Source: RFPI01 sp964470195 (GTDB lineage: Bacteria; Pseudomonadota; Gammaproteobacteria; Burkholderiales; Methylophilaceae). Taken from it: a stretch of 16,900 nucleotides of DNA. Location: positions 1 to 16,900 of the forward strand of contig CAYYBG010000039.1 in the NCBI GenBank assembly GCA_964470195.1. The letters run 5' to 3'. Shown here piece by piece: positions 8,045 through 15,951 of the stretch (position 1 is the first letter of the stretch; each line of letters opens with the position of its first letter). Both the position numbers and the translations under genes were made by a program. The notes beneath the pieces were generated by a model. That model ran no database searches. It saw only the letters and a program-made list of their open reading frames with translations, and was not told where the DNA came from.

Positions 8045-8758
8045 ATGAGTAGTGGACAACAAGTATTAATCGAACCACCGTCAGCGGTGCCCCCGTCACA
8101 GTTTAAGGAAATATTTTTTAATGGCTTATGGAAGCAAAATGCTGGCATAGTGCAATTGCTGGGGCTATGTCCTACTTTGGCGATGACCACTAACTTGGTG
8201 AATGGATTTAGTCTGGGTCTTATGACAGCGATTGTGATGGCGGCCAGTAATGCAGCTGTGTCACCCATTCGTCATCATGTACCGAGTGAAATCCGTATTC
8301 CAGTATTTATCTTGATTATTGCTGCCTTGGTGACAGTGATTGATCTGGCCATGCACGCTTATTTGCATACATTGCACGGCGTATTGGGTATTTTTATTCC
8401 CTTGATTGTGACCAACTGTATCGTCTTAGCTCGTGTCGAAGCATTTGCAGCCAAAAATGAAGTGGCCCCCTCTGCTTTTGATGGCTGGATGATGGGGATA
8501 GGTTTGGCCTTGGTATTAGCGCTATTAGGTGGGGTAAGAGAAATTCTAGGTGCGGGAACATTATTTTCAGGCATTGATCTGGTATTTGGTTCACAGGCCA
8601 AGCAGTGGGTTTGGCATTTGGGAAATTATCAAGGATTTCTGTTGGCTATTTTGCCGCCTGGTGCGTTTTTTGGTTTGGGCGGCTTGATTGCGATTAAAAA
8701 TATCATCGAACGCCGCACTACAGCTAAGCAGGCCCAATCGGCAATGAGGGTAAGTTGA
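8045..8758 (+). CDS. rsxE: Rsx/Rnf electron transport complex subunit E
   Basis: RsxE (RnfE) is the membrane partner of RsxA. From the ATG at 8045 it has 237 residues, against 231 in E. coli, with about six transmembrane helices. C42 in LLGLCPTLAMTTN and C125 in IVTNCIVLAR pair with C27 and C114 of RsxA to supply four ligands for the intramembrane [2Fe-2S] cluster known from Rnf/Nqr structures. The motif ALLGGVREILGAGTLF (159-174) is characteristic. The stop overlaps the TTG start of nth. It completes the six-gene set rsxABCDGE. Confidence 0.95.
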   Translation: MSSGQQVLIEPPSAVPPSQFKEIFFNGLWKQNAGIVQLLGLCPTLAMTTNLVNGFSLGLMTAIVMAASNAAVSPIRHHVPSEIRIPVFILIIAALVTVIDLAMHAYLHTLHGVLGIFIPLIVTNCIVLARVEAFAAKNEVAPSAFDGWMMGIGLALVLALLGGVREILGAGTLFSGIDLVFGSQAKQWVWHLGNYQGFLLAILPPGAFFGLGGLIAIKNIIERRTTAKQAQSAMRVS

Positions 8759-9390
8759 ACGCCGAAAAGCGTTTACAGATGTTTCAGCGTCTAGCGCTGG
8801 CGATACCTAATCCCACCACCGAGTTGGTGCATAGCTCTGTATTTGAGTTATTGATTGCCGTGATGTTGTCGGCACAAGCTACCGATAGGAGTGTCAATAT
8901 TGCCACTGCTAAATTGTTTCCTGTTGCCAATACACCTCAGGCTATACTGGATTTAGGCTTGCTTGGTTTACAGTCCTATATCCGCACCATCGGCTTGTAC
9001 CGCAGTAAAGCCAAAAATGTAATAGCAACCTGTCAAATTCTGCTAGATCAATATCAAGGTCAAGTTCCTGATACGCGAACAGCTTTAGAGGCACTTCCTG
9101 GAGTGGGTCGCAAAACTGCCAACGTGATTCTCAACACTGCGTTTGGCCAGCCTACCATTGCAGTTGATACCCATCTATTTCGCCTTGGAAACAGAATTGG
9201 CATTGCGCGTGGTAAAACACCTCTAGAGGTAGAGAAAAAATTAATAAAAAATGTGCCTAAAGCCTATTTGCGTGATGCGCATCATCTGTTGATTTTGCAT
9301 GGTCGCTATACATGTACTGCACGTAACCCCAAATGCACAGAATGTGTAATCCAGGATTTATGTGACTATCAAGCGAAGGCGCTCGCATGA
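8755..9390 (+). CDS. nth: Endonuclease III (DNA glycosylase/AP lyase)
   Basis: Nth removes oxidised pyrimidines from DNA and nicks the resulting abasic site. The protein has 211 residues, the same as E. coli Nth as I recall it. K120 in the helix-hairpin-helix LPGVGRKTAN and D138 in VDTH are the catalytic pair. The [4Fe-4S] ligands are C187, C194, C197 and C203. I use the TTG at 8755: it gives MNAEKRLQMF, which lines up with the E. coli start, and GAGGG lies four bases upstream. The next in-frame ATG (8779) would remove eight conserved residues. The TTG overlaps the rsxE stop, so translation is likely coupled. The rsx-nth linkage is the same as in E. coli. Confidence 0.95.
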   Translation: MNAEKRLQMFQRLALAIPNPTTELVHSSVFELLIAVMLSAQATDRSVNIATAKLFPVANTPQAILDLGLLGLQSYIRTIGLYRSKAKNVIATCQILLDQYQGQVPDTRTALEALPGVGRKTANVILNTAFGQPTIAVDTHLFRLGNRIGIARGKTPLEVEKKLIKNVPKAYLRDAHHLLILHGRYTCTARNPKCTECVIQDLCDYQAKALA

Positions 9391-9827
9391 GTATTTTTAA
9401 TCCTAGTCGCCAACAAGTACGCGTATTTTTTTTTGAGGTATGGCGTAAATATCAGCAACAAACTGAGCTCACTCCATTAGAACAGCTCGCCCTCAGTGTG
9501 ATATTGCTTCATCCTGAGTACCATGCAGTGCTGGATAAGCCAGAAAAGTATGCAGAACAGGAATATTTCCCAGAGCAAGGTGAGACAAATCCTTTTTTAC
9601 ATATGAGTTTACACTTATCTTTGCTTGAGCAAATCTCGATCAACCAACCAATCGGCATTGCCCCAATTTATCAGCAACTATTGCAACACTATCAAGATGA
9701 GATGGAAGTGCAGCACAGCATGATGGAATGTTTAGTGGAAACTATTTGGCAAGCGCAACGCCAGCAACAGGCCTTGGATAGTGCTGCTTATCTACAACGT
9801 CTCCAAGCACTGCTAAGCTCGGTCTAG
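9387..9827 (+). CDS. DUF1841 family protein
   Basis: This 146-residue soluble protein resembles the DUF1841 family of proteobacterial proteins of unknown function. Recognisable stretches are the start MSIFNPSRQQVRVFF, the HPEYH block at 42-46, and NPFLHMSLHLSLLEQI (68-83), followed by QPIGI. Several conserved His and Glu residues (H42, H46, H72, H76) could bind a metal, but that is a guess. The protein is mostly helical in appearance, with no signal peptide or membrane segment. It overlaps nth by four bases (ATGA) and is the last gene of the rsx-nth unit. nadB ends seven bases beyond it on the other strand, and no clear terminator lies between them. Confidence 0.8.
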   Translation: MSIFNPSRQQVRVFFFEVWRKYQQQTELTPLEQLALSVILLHPEYHAVLDKPEKYAEQEYFPEQGETNPFLHMSLHLSLLEQISINQPIGIAPIYQQLLQHYQDEMEVQHSMMECLVETIWQAQRQQQALDSAAYLQRLQALLSSV

Positions 9828-9834
9828 CGACCTT

Positions 9835-11478
9835 TTAAGTGTAAAGTTTTGCTGTGTCAGGGGTATCTAAAATACTGAAGTAATTGGATGGTTCAAGTAC
9901 CGTGGGTATAGCAATTTCTTGCATGTCAGGAAAATCTTTACTGAAATGAAGTCCGCGACTTTCATGGCGTTCCATTGCACTTCTTACAATCAGTTCTGCT
10001 ACCTGTAACAAATTACGTAACTCGATTAAATCATTGCTGATACGGAAATTACTGTAAAACTCATTGACCTCATCTTGCAATAAACCTATTCGGTGCATCG
10101 CACGTGTTAAGCGCTTGTTGGTACGCACAATACCGACATAATTCCACATAAAACGACGTAATTCATTCCAGTTATGTGTAATGATGATTTCCTCATCGGC
10201 ATCGGTAACTCGACTCTCGTCCCATTGAGGTAACTCAATCGCAGGGCGATCTGGTTGTTGCAGTATGTCTGCAGCACATAAATCAGCAAATACCAAGCAC
10301 TCCAACAATGAGTTACTGGCTAGGCGATTGGCGCCATGCAAACCGGTACAAGCAGTTTCACCCACTGCATACAGGCGCGGCAAGTCGGTGCGAGCAATGT
10401 GGTCAGTCATCACTCCACCACAATTGTAGTGTGCTGCTGGTACCACCGGGATAGCCTCATGTGCGATGTCAATACCCAACTCTAAACAACGACTATAAAT
10501 GGTGGGGAAGTGCGATTTAATAAAGTCAGCAGGCTTGTGACTGATGTCCAAAAAGACACAATCAAAGCCACTCTTTTTCATCTCAAAGTCGATTGCGCGT
10601 GCTACCACATCGCGCGGTGCCAATTCTAATCGATTATCATACTTATGCATGAAGCGTTGGCCACTGGGTAGGCGCAGAATACCTCCCTCGCCACGAACGA
10701 CCTCACTTATTAAAAAAGATTTGGCTTTGGGATGATACAAACAAGTAGGATGAAATTGTACAAACTCCATATTCGCCACACGACAACCTGCACGCCACGC
10801 CATGGCAATACCATCACCTGTGCTGACATCCGGGTTGGTGGTGTACAAATATACTTTTCCTGCCCCCCCAGTGGCTAGCACTGTGTGTTGTGCGTGTATG
10901 GTAATCACTTTGCCACTGCCGGTATCCAATACATATGCGCCTAAGCAGTCGCCGTTGCTAAGCATGTCATGCTGGCGATGAGATGAGTTGAGTTTTCGGG
11001 ATGTAATGAGATCAACTGCAAGATGATTTTCTAATACCGTGATATTGGGATGACGACACACTTGTTGGCTTAGCGTCAGTTGTACAGCCTGTCCTGTTGC
11101 ATCAGCCGCATGAATGATACGACGGTAACTATGGCCACCTTCACGTGTGAGATGGTAATCCTCGCTGTTATCTTCCTTGGTAAAAGGGACACCTTGTTGA
11201 ATGAGCCATTGGACTGCCTGTTTGGCCTGGGTAGCGACAATACGGGTGACTTCGTTATCACATAATCCCGCTCCTGCTATCAGCGTGTCTTGTATGTGAG
11301 CCTCGATAGAGTCTTCATCAGTCAGGGCTGCAGCAATCCCACCTTGCGCCCAATTGCTAGAACTATCATCAATGTTACGTTTGCTAATTAAGCAAACTTT
11401 TTTATTTTGGGCGACTTTTAACGCCACAGTCAGGCCGGCTAGGCCGCTCCCGATAATCAACACATCAAATTGTTGCAT
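9835..11478 (-). CDS. nadB: L-aspartate oxidase
   Basis: NadB is a cytosolic FAD enzyme that oxidises L-aspartate to iminoaspartate, which NadA turns into quinolinate for NAD synthesis. The 547-residue protein (E. coli 540) has the dinucleotide-binding motif GSGLAGLTVAL at 10-20 and SNWAQGGIAA at 41-50. Other family elements are EFVQFHPT at 238-245, RGEGG at 262-266, R289 in LAPRDVVARA, H350 in AAHYNCGG, and R385 in HGANRLASNSLLE. All active-site residues expected from the succinate dehydrogenase/NadB family are present. It is divergent from rpoE with 145 bases between the starts, an arrangement also seen in E. coli. nadA and nadC are not in the window. Confidence 0.96.
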   Translation of the reverse strand: MQQFDVLIIGSGLAGLTVALKVAQNKKVCLISKRNIDDSSSNWAQGGIAAALTDEDSIEAHIQDTLIAGAGLCDNEVTRIVATQAKQAVQWLIQQGVPFTKEDNSEDYHLTREGGHSYRRIIHAADATGQAVQLTLSQQVCRHPNITVLENHLAVDLITSRKLNSSHRQHDMLSNGDCLGAYVLDTGSGKVITIHAQHTVLATGGAGKVYLYTTNPDVSTGDGIAMAWRAGCRVANMEFVQFHPTCLYHPKAKSFLISEVVRGEGGILRLPSGQRFMHKYDNRLELAPRDVVARAIDFEMKKSGFDCVFLDISHKPADFIKSHFPTIYSRCLELGIDIAHEAIPVVPAAHYNCGGVMTDHIARTDLPRLYAVGETACTGLHGANRLASNSLLECLVFADLCAADILQQPDRPAIELPQWDESRVTDADEEIIITHNWNELRRFMWNYVGIVRTNKRLTRAMHRIGLLQDEVNEFYSNFRISNDLIELRNLLQVAELIVRSAMERHESRGLHFSKDFPDMQEIAIPTVLEPSNYFSILDTPDTAKLYT

Positions 11479-11494
11479 GCAGAACTCATTTCAA

Positions 11495-11523
11495 TGAACT
11501 TTGTTAAGTGTAGCGTTGTCATT
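11495..11523 (+). promoter_or_regulatory. Possible sigma-E promoter for rpoE
   Basis: TGAACTT (11495-11501) resembles the sigma-E -35 consensus GGAACTT. TCATT (11519-11523) lies 17 bases downstream, where TCTGA or TCAAA would be expected. An autoregulated sigma-E promoter is usual before rpoE. The -35 match is good, while the -10 match and the spacing are only fair. Confidence 0.3.
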
Positions 11524-11623
11524 GAATTGTGGCTAGTGAATGTTCAAGCCGCCGAACCGTCATTGTATTCGATGGCCTGTGCTAACAGTCATGTAGGCAA
11601 ACGTATCTTAAGGGTGGGATAAC

Positions 11624-12388
11624 ATGAATATTAAAGACATAAGCACTATCTCAAGTATTGGTGTGGCAAATATAAATTTCGTTGATACGGCTTCAGCAGG
11701 GTATACTGCTTCAGATATACCAAAGTTCGCAGAAAGCGAAGGCGCCATGAAATCGACCACCGATAATGTAGCAACTCACGATCGCATCAACCCAAATCGT
11801 GAGATTGATCAAGCATTGGTCGAACGAGCCCAGCGTGGGGACCAACAAGCTTTTGGCTTGTTAGTGGAAAAATACCAACGCAAACTTGCTCGATTATTAT
11901 CACGCATGATGCGCGACTCAGCTGAGATTGAGGATGTCGTACAAGAATCTTTTATCAAAGCCTACCGTGCTTTACCCAACTTTCGAGGGGATAGTGCTTT
12001 TTACACTTGGCTATATCGAATCGGTATCAATACTGCCAAGAACTATTTGGTCGCGATGGGTAGGCGTCCACAAGTAAGTAAAGATATTGAAATTGAAGAT
12101 GCTGAGAATTTTGAGGATGCCGACGAGCTACGCTCTATGGCAACCCCGGAATCCGAGCTGATGACCAAGGAAATCGCTAAAACGGTCAACGACACGATGA
12201 TGTCACTGCCAGATGATTTACGAACAGCGATTACCTTGCGTGAAATCGAGGGTTTGAGCTACGAAGAAATTGCCTCAGTCATGGATTGTCCAATTGGCAC
12301 AGTGCGTTCACGTATATTTAGAGCACGAGAAACTATTGCAGCTAAACTCAGACCATTATTAGACACACCAGAAAACAAACGCTGGTAG
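11624..12388 (+). CDS. rpoE: RNA polymerase sigma factor RpoE (AlgU-type ECF)
   Basis: This ECF sigma factor directs the envelope-stress response. Homology to E. coli RpoE (191 residues) is strong from residue 62 on. Region 2 (about 78-148) includes DVVQESFIKAYRAL and FRGDSAFYTWLYRI; region 4 has the helix-turn-helix SYEEIASVMDCPIGTVRSRI (212-231). The ATG at 11624 has AGGGTGGG upstream and gives 254 residues, with about 60 extra Ser/Ile/Ala/Asp-rich N-terminal residues that are not typical. An in-frame ATG at 11747 would give 213 residues, nearer to the family, but has only a weak AAGG. I report the longer frame because of its ribosome binding site; the start is unsettled. rseA follows 18 bases after the stop. 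Confidence 0.9.
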   Translation: MNIKDISTISSIGVANINFVDTASAGYTASDIPKFAESEGAMKSTTDNVATHDRINPNREIDQALVERAQRGDQQAFGLLVEKYQRKLARLLSRMMRDSAEIEDVVQESFIKAYRALPNFRGDSAFYTWLYRIGINTAKNYLVAMGRRPQVSKDIEIEDAENFEDADELRSMATPESELMTKEIAKTVNDTMMSLPDDLRTAITLREIEGLSYEEIASVMDCPIGTVRSRIFRARETIAAKLRPLLDTPENKRW

Positions 12389-12395
12389 TCAACTT

Positions 12396-12400
12396 AGGAG
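12396..12400 (+). promoter_or_regulatory. Ribosome binding site for the TTG start of rseA
   Basis: AGGAG lies six bases before the TTG at 12407. Nothing comparable precedes the next in-frame ATG (codon 9), which would also cut into the conserved N-terminus, so the TTG start is well supported. Confidence 0.75.
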
Positions 12401-12406
12401 AAACAA

Positions 12407-12859
12407 TTGAAGCAACAAATTTCAGCCTTGATGGATGCAGATTTGCACAATGAAGACGCTGCCCAAATTATGGATGTGCTTGAGTCCAGTGAGCACTTAA
12501 GAAATACTTGGGCTGAGTATCATTTGATTGGTGATGTGATTCGAGGTGAGTATGAGCTTTCTGCTGACTTCACTGCCAATGTGATGCGCAAATTGGCTGA
12601 GCAACCAGTCGTATTGGCGCCCCGAGCAATTCATCCCACAGTACCATCACGTACCAATGTCTTGGCTCACTCAGCTTGGGCTGTCGCTGCTTCTGTCGTG
12701 GCGGTGGCATTAGTAGCTTGGGTTGTCGTTCAAGAGCTTCAGCCAACACAACAACCTATGATGAATGCAGCGCAAGAAGATGACTATTTGCTTGCCCATC
12801 ATTCAGCAGCACCATCCAATACAGCCTATCTTTTAGAAAATGCGGCATTTGAAAAATAA
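12407..12859 (+). CDS. rseA: Anti-sigma-E factor RseA
   Basis: RseA is a single-pass inner-membrane protein whose cytoplasmic part binds and silences RpoE. Under envelope stress it is cleaved in sequence by DegS and RseP, as known from E. coli. The 150-residue protein begins at a TTG (12407). Residues 1-65 form the RseA N-terminal domain, with MKQQISALMDADL and WAEYHLIGDVIRG (35-47) typical of the family. One transmembrane helix spans about 90-108. The periplasmic tail of about 40 residues is short compared with E. coli RseA (216 residues in total). The gene sits between rpoE and rseB, the standard position for this regulator. Confidence 0.9.
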   Translation: MKQQISALMDADLHNEDAAQIMDVLESSEHLRNTWAEYHLIGDVIRGEYELSADFTANVMRKLAEQPVVLAPRAIHPTVPSRTNVLAHSAWAVAASVVAVALVAWVVVQELQPTQQPMMNAAQEDDYLLAHHSAAPSNTAYLLENAAFEK

Positions 12860-12909
12860 ATCTTAAGTAGGTCCTAATGTAGTGCCATGCGATGTTTGAA
12901 AACAAATGT

Positions 12910-13872
12910 ATGAAAATAATTAATAGCTTAATCATCGTTTTATGTTTGCTGATTGCCTCTGCTACATTCGCCGAAGATAACTGGAGCCAGTTAGAAAAAG
13001 CTTCTTTAGCGGCTCATGAGCTCAGCTATGACGGTATCTATACCTATCACTTAGGACAGCATGCTAAATCTGTGCAAGTGACCCATGTCAATTATGGTCA
13101 AGGGGAATATGCGCGTGTTTTGGTTCTAGATGGTAAGCCGCGTGAGGCACTCAGCCAAGGATTGGATACCGTCATATTTAATCAAAAGCAAGAGAAAGTG
13201 GTGATTGAAAAACGCCGTGGACAGAGCTCTTTTCCTGCTATTTTGCCCCTTGATTTTGATTCTGTGAAGCAGAACTATCTTGTGCTGTCTGCTGGCTTCG
13301 AAAGAATTGCAGGGCGGGATGCGCAAATTGTCATATTACAACCCAAAGATACCTATCGCTTTTCCTATAAAATTTGGTTAGACAAAGAGTATGGATTGTT
13401 ACTTAAATATGCAACCTTGGATAACACTGCTAATGTCATCGATAGTATAGGATTTTCTCAAATCGTATTCATGACAGGGCAAAAGTTAGATTGGTTTCGC
13501 CCAAGCAATTTAGATTCAGGCAAGCAATTTGAGATGCAAGCTAAACAGGTAAGTCATCTGCAAGGTGAAGAAGCGATGTTTGAAATGTCCGAAACATTGC
13601 TTGGCTTCCGACGAATTAGCCAACTTAAACATGCCATGAACAACAAGCCTAACCCAGTGCTGCAAATGGTTTACAGCGATGGATTAGCAACCGTTTCAGT
13701 TTTCGTTGAACCCATGACCAGAGGTAACCATCCCCGCGTAGGATTTAGCGAAATGGGGGCGACTAATATGTTGGGTGCTATTGCTGAAGGTCATCAAATC
13801 ATGGTGGTCGGCGAGGTTCCGCAAGTCACAGTAACGCAGTTTGTGAATGCTGTGAAATTTAAAAAGAAGTAA
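12910..13872 (+). CDS. rseB: Sigma-E regulatory protein RseB (MucB)
   Basis: RseB is a periplasmic protein that binds RseA and shields it from DegS, and it senses mislocalised lipopolysaccharide and lipoproteins. From the ATG at 12910 it has 320 residues, close to the 318 of E. coli. A signal peptide runs from residue 1 to 21 (MKIINSLIIVLCLLIASATFA, with cleavage before EDN). An upstream in-frame ATG at 12892 adds six residues; neither start has a clear ribosome binding site. The MucB/RseB N-terminal lipid-binding domain covers about 25-190, and the smaller C-terminal domain about 210-318. The order rpoE-rseA-rseB-rseC supports the call. Confidence 0.92.
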   Translation: MKIINSLIIVLCLLIASATFAEDNWSQLEKASLAAHELSYDGIYTYHLGQHAKSVQVTHVNYGQGEYARVLVLDGKPREALSQGLDTVIFNQKQEKVVIEKRRGQSSFPAILPLDFDSVKQNYLVLSAGFERIAGRDAQIVILQPKDTYRFSYKIWLDKEYGLLLKYATLDNTANVIDSIGFSQIVFMTGQKLDWFRPSNLDSGKQFEMQAKQVSHLQGEEAMFEMSETLLGFRRISQLKHAMNNKPNPVLQMVYSDGLATVSVFVEPMTRGNHPRVGFSEMGATNMLGAIAEGHQIMVVGEVPQVTVTQFVNAVKFKKK

Positions 13873-13880
13873 GAGGTCAT

Positions 13881-14351
13881 ATGGTAGAGCAACATGCGCT
13901 CGTCATCGCCATTCAAGGTCAGCAAGCACAAGTCGAAATTGTGCGTCAAAAGCCATGTGGTATCTGTGGTCAAACCAAAGGCTGTGGGGTATCCATTTGG
14001 GGAAAACTTTTTGCTCATCAGACCGGTAGCTTCGCAATTGATAATACTTTGCAGGCTAAAGTTGGTGATAGGGTGATCTTGGCAGTTGAGGATGGCACAG
14101 TCATTTCTATTGCAAGTTTGGCCTACGGGATGCCGCTAGTAATGTTGCTTGTCGGAGGTATTGTTGGCCAGCAGTTTGTGCGCTTGACCAATAGCAACGA
14201 TGTCAATGCATTGATAGGCGCCGTCATTGGATTTGTTGTGGCTTATGCTTTGTTGCGCAGGCGAGTCAATGGTTTAAGTAACCTTAACCGATATCAACCT
14301 TACATGATTAAGGTGTTATCAGACGCTAAGTCTGCTTATCCCCTCCCTTGA
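13881..14351 (+). CDS. rseC: SoxR-reducing/sigma-E system protein RseC
   Basis: RseC (MucC) is an inner-membrane protein encoded in rpoE operons. In E. coli it has been linked to keeping SoxR reduced, together with the Rsx complex. The 156-residue protein has an N-terminal cytoplasmic part with a Cys cluster, C26/C29/C35 in PCGICGQTKGCG. Two transmembrane helices follow at about 77-98 and 108-125, with a short C-terminal tail. AGAGG is placed just before the ATG, which lies eight bases after the rseB stop. The protein fits the RseC/MucC family in length and layout. Confidence 0.9.
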   Translation: MVEQHALVIAIQGQQAQVEIVRQKPCGICGQTKGCGVSIWGKLFAHQTGSFAIDNTLQAKVGDRVILAVEDGTVISIASLAYGMPLVMLLVGGIVGQQFVRLTNSNDVNALIGAVIGFVVAYALLRRRVNGLSNLNRYQPYMIKVLSDAKSAYPLP

Positions 14352-14363
14352 AATTTTTCGTTT

Positions 14364-14391
14364 GGACCTCATTCTGTATTTAACAATCTGC
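14364..14391 (+). promoter_or_regulatory. Possible sigma-E promoter for mucD/degP
   Basis: GGACCTC (14364-14370) matches five of seven positions of the sigma-E -35 box GGAACTT. TCTGC (14387-14391) matches four of five of the -10 box TCTGA, with a 16-base spacer. It lies about 30 bases before the mucD start, in the 70-base gap after rseC, and would allow mucD to be induced apart from the operon. Confidence 0.4.
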
Positions 14392-14421
14392 AAAGAAGAT
14401 TAGCTTAAGGAAAGATATGTC

Positions 14422-15855
14422 ATGAAAAAACTCTATCAGTTAACCATAAGTTTAATTTTGAGTACTTTAATGCTTATCAGTCATGGTTTAGCCGTGGCAA
14501 AAGATCTACCAGATTTTACCGAGTTGGCAGATAAGCAGGGCCCTACTGTGGTCAATATCAGTGTCACACAGGCATTATCAGGGAATGCACAAGCCGGCTT
14601 TCCTGGGATGCCCAATGATGAAGCACTGAACGAGTTGTTTCGACGCTTTGGTTTGCCTATGCCAGGAATGCCAGGTGGACCTGGTGCTGGTCAACCAGAT
14701 TTCAAACCACAGTCTTTAGGCTCTGGATTCATCATCAGTAGCGATGGTTATGTGTTAACCAATGCGCATGTTGTCAGCGAGGCGGAGGAAGTGATTGTCA
14801 AATTGTCTGACAAACGTGAGTTTAAAGCCAAGATTGTTGGCTTTGATCGACGTACCGATGTGGCCTTGTTGAAAATTGATGCCAATGGTCTTGCAAAAGT
14901 AAATATCGGTGACCCTAATCAACTGAAAGTGGGTGAATGGGTAGCAGCAATTGGCTCTCCTTTTGGTCTAGAGAACACCATGACAGCCGGTATCGTCAGC
15001 GCAAAAGGTCGTGCTTTGCCACAAGAAAATTTTGTTCCTTTCATTCAAACCGATGTCGCGATTAACCCCGGCAACTCTGGCGGACCATTATTCAATTTAA
15101 AAGGCGAAGTGGTGGGCATCAACTCACAAATCTACAGCCGTAGCGGCGGCTCTATGGGTTTGTCATTCTCTATTCCTATCGATGTAGCGATGGATATAGC
15201 TAATCAACTCAAAGTGGGTGGAAAAATCAGTCGTGGCTGGTTGGGGATTGCGATACAAGAAATTACTAAGGAGCTGGCTGAGTCGTTCGGCTTGAGAACT
15301 ACATCAGGGGCATTGATTGCTGGGGTAGAGAAGGCCTCACCTGCAGAAAAGGCTGGGCTTGAGTCAGGCGATGTAATCTTCAAGTTTGATGGCAAGCCGA
15401 TACAATCATCGAATGACTTGCCACGCGTGGTGGCCTCTACCAAGCCGGGCAAAACCGTATCTGCGGAAGTATTGCGTAAAGGCATTAACAAGACACTTAG
15501 TGTGACAGTTGGGGAGATGCCGGTGGAGCGTGATGAAGCAGTCAATGCTAATCGAGGTAATATCAAACCTGATCAGAATAAATTAGGTCTGGGCTTGCGT
15601 GAGCTTTCCCCACAACAGAAGAAAAAACTGAATGGTAAAAATGGATTGTTAGTCGTTGAAGTGCAAGGTTTGGCAGCGCAAGCGGGTATTCGTCGAGGTG
15701 ATGTGATATTAGCTTTGAATAACACTGAAGTACAAAGTTTGGAGCAATTCACCAAGCAAATCCAAGCGATACCAACAGGTAAAAATATCGCCTTGCTGAT
15801 ACAGCGCGGTGAAAATACCTTGTATGCTCCCATCAAGATGCCAGAGATCAAGTAA
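14422..15855 (+). CDS. mucD: Periplasmic serine protease of the DegP/MucD (HtrA) family
   Basis: HtrA proteases degrade or refold damaged periplasmic proteins and are classic members of the sigma-E regulon. The 477-residue protein has a signal peptide (about 1-26, ending GLAVA). The trypsin-like domain carries the triad H116 (TNAHVV), D146 (RRTDVALLKI) and S219 (GNSGGPLF). A Gly/Met/Pro-rich LA loop lies at about 55-95. PDZ1 (about 272-365) and PDZ2 (about 387-472) follow, so the architecture is complete. AAGGA is ten bases upstream of the ATG. The position after rseC and before lepA matches mucD in pseudomonads and many betaproteobacteria. It may be co-transcribed with the rpoE operon and also use its own promoter. 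A strong terminator follows 17 bases after the stop. Confidence 0.93.
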   Translation: MKKLYQLTISLILSTLMLISHGLAVAKDLPDFTELADKQGPTVVNISVTQALSGNAQAGFPGMPNDEALNELFRRFGLPMPGMPGGPGAGQPDFKPQSLGSGFIISSDGYVLTNAHVVSEAEEVIVKLSDKREFKAKIVGFDRRTDVALLKIDANGLAKVNIGDPNQLKVGEWVAAIGSPFGLENTMTAGIVSAKGRALPQENFVPFIQTDVAINPGNSGGPLFNLKGEVVGINSQIYSRSGGSMGLSFSIPIDVAMDIANQLKVGGKISRGWLGIAIQEITKELAESFGLRTTSGALIAGVEKASPAEKAGLESGDVIFKFDGKPIQSSNDLPRVVASTKPGKTVSAEVLRKGINKTLSVTVGEMPVERDEAVNANRGNIKPDQNKLGLGLRELSPQQKKKLNGKNGLLVVEVQGLAAQAGIRRGDVILALNNTEVQSLEQFTKQIQAIPTGKNIALLIQRGENTLYAPIKMPEIK

Positions 15856-15872
15856 AGTTCTCTTGGTGTGGT

Positions 15873-15904
15873 AAAAAAAGAGCGCTTATGGCGCTCTTTT
15901 TTTT
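15873..15904 (+). terminator. Rho-independent terminator of the rpoE-mucD unit
   Basis: A run of seven A plus gagcgc (15873-15885) pairs with gcgctc plus eight T (15891-15904) around a five-base loop, ttatg. The GC-rich core followed by an uninterrupted T-tract makes it strong. The A-run on the other arm would give a T-tract on the opposite strand too, so it could work both ways. Confidence 0.92.
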
Positions 15905-15951
15905 GAGAAAGTATATTGCTTACATAAAAGTAAGGATTTCTAGGAGATAAA

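Noticed and set aside
15204..15566. 120-codon minus-strand frame opposite mucD
   Set aside because: It is antisense to the PDZ1 region of mucD, with a composition expected of a shadow frame.
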